Source: Antedon mediterranea (lineage: Eukaryota > Echinodermata > Crinoidea > Comatulida > Antedonidae). Taken from it: a stretch of DNA of 64,000 nt. The stretch is from contig NC_092672.1 of assembly GCF_964355755.1 (NCBI RefSeq), positions 37,134,501 through 37,198,500 of the forward strand, in the 5' to 3' direction. Positions 58,640 through 64,000 of this stretch are shown here, piece after piece; position 1 is the first letter of the stretch; each line of letters starts with the position of its first letter. The position numbers and the translations under genes were made by a program. A model generated the notes under the pieces. It worked only from the letters and a program-made list of their open reading frames with translations, searched no databases and was not told where the DNA came from.

Positions 58640-59540
58640 AAAACAAACGGGTGAATTTGAAAAGAAATAGGTTTTTTAAAACTACTCGTATGAAAAAGCC
58701 GGTACATTAAATCAACTTTTGTTTTAAAATGACAAATCACAAATTATAACCCTTGCCTCTTTTTTGAACTAGTAGTTCTCGAGAAAATGTAATTTCAGTT
58801 TACGTGTTACTTTAAGACTGCTCACCGGCTTTTGAAAATTGTCTCCTATCTTTTAACACTAGCCGGTCTGAAAATAATATCATTTTTGTTATTTGTGAAG
58901 TTATTAATAAACCAATTCCTAAACAAACTTGACTTTGACCGATTTTAACCCGATCAAAGTTCAGTATATGTCATAAACCTCCCATGTAACATGAAAATAG
59001 AGACATAATTTCTCTAGATTTAATTATAAATCAGCCGTATAATTTATATACTAAGAAATATACTTGAACAAACAATTAAAAAAAATCTGATTTCGTTTCA
59101 CTTCCCAAGGTGAGACTCGATCTCGGTAACTTAAATGCTGTAGACACCAGCACAGACCACCGAGCCATACACAACTGACTAACATTTGAAGAAAGATTCC
59201 TATGTGTATTTACCATTGTGAGCGATAGAGCGATGACAAACACACACACAAACCGAACAATAGAACAGCACGCGGAAAAAACACACTGGTGAATTTGAAA
59301 ATAAATAACTTTGAAATAGGTTTTGTAAACTACTCGCATAAAAAAAAACTCTATATTAAATCTAATTCAGTTTTAAAATTACAAATCACAAATTATAACT
59401 CTTGCCTCTTGTACAAAAATGAAGTTTTTTGGACAAGTAGTTCCCGAGAAAATGCAATTTAAGTTTACTTGTTAATTTAAGACTACTCACCGGCTTTTGA
59501 TAATTCTGTCCTATCTTTTAACACTAGCAGGTATGGAAAG
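58640..59540. repeat. Duplicated segment of about 230 bp
   Basis: Sequence at 58645-58870 recurs at about 59285-59530 (GGTGAATTTGAAAA, ACAAATCACAAATTATAAC, CGAGAAAATG, CTATCTTTTAACACTAGC). Between the copies lies the tRNA-like repeat at 59040-59220. Confidence 0.65.
59040..59220 (-). repeat. Dispersed tRNA-like repeat, second copy
   Basis: On the minus strand this matches 12985-13205 over its length (GTCAGTTGTGTATGGCTCG, GATCGAGTCTCACCTTGGGA). Confidence 0.6.
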
Positions 59541-61690
59541 CCAAACCCGCCAAAAATACATAATACATACCATCCACCAATAATTAATTCGTACAAAATT
59601 CAAACTATCCAATATTATCTCATGCAGTTCAATGAAAACTTAAACCATTCACCTAGTATCTACACCATCCAATACAATGTGTGACCATCTACCACTAGCC
59701 CAAACGACAATACGCCGAACAAACTACCCATAACACAAACCATCTAAAGAATGTTGAGCCCAGGCAGCAATAATTGAATTAATCTAACGTTAATACAAGT
59801 ATATATTAGCCAACTCATTTATCAACATTTCATGTAGTTCATGAACATTTCAAACAAAGCATCTTAATTATAGTTCATCGAATTCTAATTCTAATACATT
59901 GCCTGTTTTATACACCGTTCGTCTGTTCAACAGTTTAAACAACTGTTTTGCACACGATACGCCCGTTCGTGAGTTCAAACCATGATATTTGAAGCATCGA
60001 CTTTCCAAATGGCGATTTTTCGCACCGAACGTATTTTCTTGAGTTAAAGTGGTTGCATTTCAATCACTTACTTTCGATTGGCCAGTATTACACACCGTTC
60101 GCTTGTTCGTGTTCAAACCATGATATTTGAAGCATCGACTTTCCAAACGGCGATTTTTCGCACCGAACGTATTTTCTTGAGTTAAAGTGGTTGCATTTCA
60201 ATCACCTACTTTCGATTGGCCAGTATTACACACCGTTCGCTTGTTCGTGATTTCATGTGATAACATTTCATTCGACAACTTTTCAAACGTTAGTTTTTGG
60301 CTCTGCTTACGTATATGTCAGTTGATATACTATTTTTTAATTTTCATACTTTCCATAGTCAGTTTTGTACATCATTCGCATTTACGCATGTAAAGTGTAG
60401 ATATTCCACTCGACAAGTTTTAAACGGTAGTTGTTCGCACATTTATTGTTTTATTGTTAAATTGTAACTGCTGGCGCCGATTTAATATTGAGGGGCGGGG
60501 GGGTGAATGTCAACTTTACGACTGTATGACACTTACTTAGGCCTAGGCCTACGTTACACACACAGGGAGATGTAAACTAATTTATAAATTTATTTTACAT
60601 CTCCCTGGTTACACACATTATCACAAACTTAAATAATGAAAAAAAAAACAGAATGAAATAATATAATTTAGCTTGTGGGCCTGTTACAATTAACATGTCC
60701 ATTGTTCCTAAAATGTTCTCATCTTACGGTTGTGGTTGTGGTTGATTTAATATTACACACTACGGAAAAAAAACCCCTTTTTTGAGAGAGTGTAATTTCC
60801 GGACATGTAGAGATACCATATTTAAAAATGTGTACTGTTCACATTCAGTACCGAACACCTCCCCCCCCCCCCCCCAATATAAAATCGGCGCCAACAGTTA
60901 CAATTTAACAATAAAAAAAAACTACCGTTTTAAAACTTGTCGAGTGGAATATCTACACTTTACATGCGTAAATGCGAATGATGTACAAAACTGATGTATG
61001 GAAAGTATGAAAATTAAAAAATAGTATATCAATTGATATATACGTAAGCGGAGCCAAAAGCTAACGTTTGAAAAGTTGTCGAATGAAATGTTATCACATG
61101 AAATCACGAACAAGCGAACGGTGTGTAATACTGGCCAATCGAAAGTAGGTGATTGAAATGCAACCACTTTAACTCAAGAAAATACGTTCGGTGCGAAAAA
61201 TCGCTGTTTGGAAAGTCGATGCTTCAAATATCATGGTTTGAACTCACGAACGGGCGTATCGTGTGCAAAACAGTTGTTTAAACTGTTGAACAGACGAACG
61301 GTGTATAAAACAGGCAATGTATTAGAATTAGAATTCGATGAACTATAATTAAGATGCTTTGTTTGAAATGTTCATGAACAACATGAAATGTTGATAAATG
61401 AGTTGGCTAATATATACTTGTATTAACGTTAGATTGATTCAATTATTGCTGCCTGGGCTCAACATTCTTTAGATGGTTTGTGTTATGGGTAGTTTGTTCG
61501 GCGTACTGTCGTTTGGGCTAGTGGTAGATGGTCACACATTGTATTGGATGGTGTAGATACTAGGTGAATGGTTTAAGTTTTCATTGAACTGCATGAGATA
61601 ATATTGGATGGTTTGAATTTTGTACGAATTAATTATTGGTGGATGGTATGTATTATGTATTTTTGGCGGGTTTGGCTTTCCATAAGCAGG
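59525..61690. mobile_element. 2.2-kb foldback element
   Basis: Arms of about 800-950 bp are inverted copies (left starts GGTATGGAAAGCCAAACCCG, right ends CGGGTTTGGCTTTCCATAAG). The left arm has an internal duplication of about 140 bp (copies near 59976 and 60117, sharing ACCATGATATTTGAAGCATC) that the right arm lacks. The centre (60480-60880) has G and C runs at the arm ends and a separate 45-bp MITE. ORFs in the two arms are mirror copies and not genes. Confidence 0.85.
60563..60607. mobile_element. Ultra-short MITE (45 bp)
   Basis: CAGGGAGATGTAAA at the left and TTTACATCTCCCTG at the right are perfect inverted ends with a 17-base AT centre. The 10-base direct repeat GTTACACACA abuts both ends (60553-60562 and 60608-60617). 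It resembles the element at 38450-38497. Confidence 0.7.
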
Positions 61691-64000
61691 TCTGAATATA
61701 ATTTTTAAAAGTGGTCCAGAATTGAGACCGTGGTCCGGATTTTAACCAAAATTGGGCAGTGTCGTCCTTGCACCAGGTGACATGTATGGTAGTAATTTGG
61801 AGTCATTCGAATCAAAATTGTGAGCGCTAGAGTGATGACAAACAAACAAACACACACACACACATACACACACAAACCGCACCAATCAACATACTTGGCC
61901 AATTTTCAATTTGGCCAAGTAACAAACACACACACAAACCAAACAGATCAACACAGTGGGAAAGCCACTTCGCGTTTTGACCGTTAAATCGTGTAAAATC
62001 GACTTACTTCCGCATTGACGATTTTGAAGCGCCACCTATCGTTGAAAACTGAAACCACGATTTTTCGTCGCCTAGCAAATAAGTGCTGTTTTATTTTAAG
62101 CTCTCATGAATATTTAAGAACCGCCCAACATTACCTATTATGGTAAAAGCATTTCCTAATAAGTATTATTGAATAACCAATCGGTTTCCTTCAAAGAAAC
62201 CGAAGCTAATACAATACATTCGGCGACTGAAGTCGGGACTCGTGAAATTTATAAATGTGGTACGATTTGACTACTGTTTTGTTGTCCATTTTCTGAATAG
62301 TCGGAGGTGCATCCCAACAAATTAAAACAATTATAATCAATTGTTTTATCAAGAATAATATTAGTTTAATCGAGTATGATATATTTCTATCCTGTTCAAA
62401 ATTTGTTGGTGTATTCTCAGGCCTCGAAAGGTAGGTACATTTTCTAGCTGTGAGCGTGGTTTCGGCAACGCGAGACACGTGTGTCAGTCATAGTTGCCAT
62501 TTCTGGCATTATTATGCTTTTTGGCATTATTTGGAGGCCCACGGCATCTGGCATAATGCCGCGGCATTATTTAGCCGTTTTTAGCATAATCTGGCATAAT
62601 TTTGTGTTTTTTGAACAACCAAAAAAATAATATACCACAGAACAAAAATAAAATATTTTGTTAATACATATCACCTTACACAATATCATATCATACAAAA
62701 CAGATCTGTTCGGGTTTTCCGTACAATAGTTCTTCCATCCTTTCGTTTCGGACTTAATCGACTCTTCGGATAGGAAGGCTGCTCAAAAACTACCGTGTCT
62801 GCGATATAGGCAGCACAACAAATCCGAAGAGGCTAGCTATTGGCCAATTATGTTGCTCTATTTCAGAGACCATGCAGGTTATTGGATCCCCAGCGTAAGG
62901 GCAAAATTCGGCAAACTGCGCCTTACTTCTAGAATTTTTACTCGATGGTATATAAAGTTGGTTCGTACTTTCGGTACTGATTTTAACCACCTGATGTAAC
63001 CCTGTTTACTAATTAAATTAAGTTAGATAAGTAGTTATTGACGATTAAAACGAATTTAGGTTCAACGATTTGCCCCAAATAGGGTGTTTTCCGATCGTGG
63101 TATACACTGTCTAATGGATGTCCATCTTGAAAAATACCCGCCACAAAAATGCGAGGAAGCTTCGCATTTTCCTATCTCCTCCTATGATAATTGTTTTTAA
63201 TAGCTGAAAACCGGTTGAACAGCTAGAGTACAGCATCATAATGTTGAAGACAGGCCGATTTTCTTTAAAAAATACTATTTTGATAGATTTAATATACGTT
63301 TATAGAAATGTATTGATTTTCAATGAATGGAACATTCCAAATTATTGCATACCTCCATGGTTTAACACAAGTAGGTAAATTTATAGACCCTTGGAGAATA
63401 AACAGAAATAGTATTGTAATGCTATACAATACTGCAAATAGGTATTAACCACTTTTGATCGCCATTTGAATCAAAAGTGTGTTGGTACTGTTAGATATAA
63501 TATAAACAAATATACTAATAAACTTTATCACTGTGAGTGTTGGTAGCCCCTACTTTCAGATTATAAACACATAATTATATAATACTTTATTACTGTCAAT
63601 TGTTTCTCAACGTTTGTATTAATTAATAATTACAAAAATATAAACGTATTAGTGGTCTTTAAATGTACTTTACTATTTCAATCGACCATGAGACAGTGAC
63701 AGTTTTAATAAAGTATTAAATCGGAAATGTTTTACTCTATTTAGTGGTATATTATTTATAGGCCTATAAAAAAATATTTCGTTAATGATTGGATAATAAA
63801 GAAATATAAAGAATAAAAAAAATTGGGTTTGTTAAAATGAGTCCAAATAACAAATTTCGACTCATTTTGTGACAAGTTTCTAGGTGCTAATTTTGGTTGA
63901 CTACATAAATCATTGTGTCTATTTATTTGTTTCTGTAAACGACAATGTTTTATAGTCCTGCCGTACGTACATTTGAAACCGACAATTTTTTTACGCTGAA
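61691..64000. other. No confirmed gene
   Basis: A CA microsatellite lies near 61850-61875 and another AAAC/CACA stretch near 61920. At about 62490-62610 the word GGCATTAT or GGCATAAT is repeated irregularly. A minus-strand frame at 62790-62990 (66 residues, with QLYIPSSKNSRSKAQFAEF) looks somewhat protein-like and is followed by a possible GT...AG gap, but I do not recognise it. Confidence 0.4.

Noticed and set aside
60187-61167. Two near-identical ORFs on opposite strands (60187-60393 and 60922-61167)
   Set aside because: They are mirror copies in the two arms of a foldback element, with no domain.
62790-62990. Minus-strand ORF as a gene fragment
   Set aside because: Its composition looks protein-like, but I recognise no family and there is only a weak possible splice site. 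Kept as an unassigned note only.

Overview
This window looks like intergenic and intronic DNA of a marine invertebrate animal, most likely an echinoderm or close relative. It is AT-rich, has small exons with GT-AG introns, and is crowded with metazoan repeats: LINEs of several kinds, a Penelope-like element, a Helitron, tRNA-derived SINEs, foldback elements and minisatellites. The word TAGGCCTA recurs throughout. The taxon is an inference, not something the sequence states.

The host genes I can support form one family on the minus strand. Two members can be assembled completely from in-phase exons. Copy 1 (22875 to 14398) has eight exons and encodes 290 residues. Copy 2 (44291 to 39523) has seven exons and encodes 397 residues. 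Each has a signal peptide, a short linker, two Kunitz (BPTI-like) domains and a C-terminal NTR (netrin/TIMP-like) module. All introns are phase 1 except the one inside the first Kunitz domain, which is phase 2. A third locus (57588 to 57166) keeps the two NTR exons in frame but I see no Kunitz exons. A fourth (about 47412 to 47085) is a decayed Kunitz relic. The first Kunitz domain is losing one disulfide stepwise between copies. One loop of the NTR domain carries in-frame 21-bp repeats in two copies, and in copy 2 these encode a long run of N-glycosylation sequons.

Layout. 0-6 kb: SINE, decayed LINEs, a small MITE. 7.4-9.7 kb: a 35-bp minisatellite split by a 1.08-kb foldback element. 10.8-12 kb: LINE. 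14.4-22.9 kb: gene copy 1; its first intron holds a 3.55-kb Tx1/L1-type LINE with a 15-bp target duplication, itself split by a TTAA-flanked MITE. 24.2-29.5 kb: LINE end and a 1.6-kb tandem triplication. 30-34.2 kb: hAT-like MITE and two LINE fragments. 34.4-37.2 kb: an array of about 15 hairpins. 39.5-44.3 kb: gene copy 2. 47 kb: relic. 48.8-52.3 kb: foldback element with 0.5-kb arms around a 1.6-kb, 30-bp minisatellite. 52.7-54 kb: Penelope-like element end with GIY-YIG domain, a palindrome holding two opposed hammerhead ribozymes, and a third, different hammerhead. 54.1-55.4 kb: Helitron. 57.2-57.6 kb: gene copy 3. 59.5-61.7 kb: large foldback element.

The best candidates for new biology are the Kunitz-NTR family with its glycosylation-sequon minisatellite and disulfide loss, the cluster of hammerhead ribozymes, the hairpin array, and a pair of ultra-short (45-48 bp) hAT-like MITEs with perfect flanking direct repeats.
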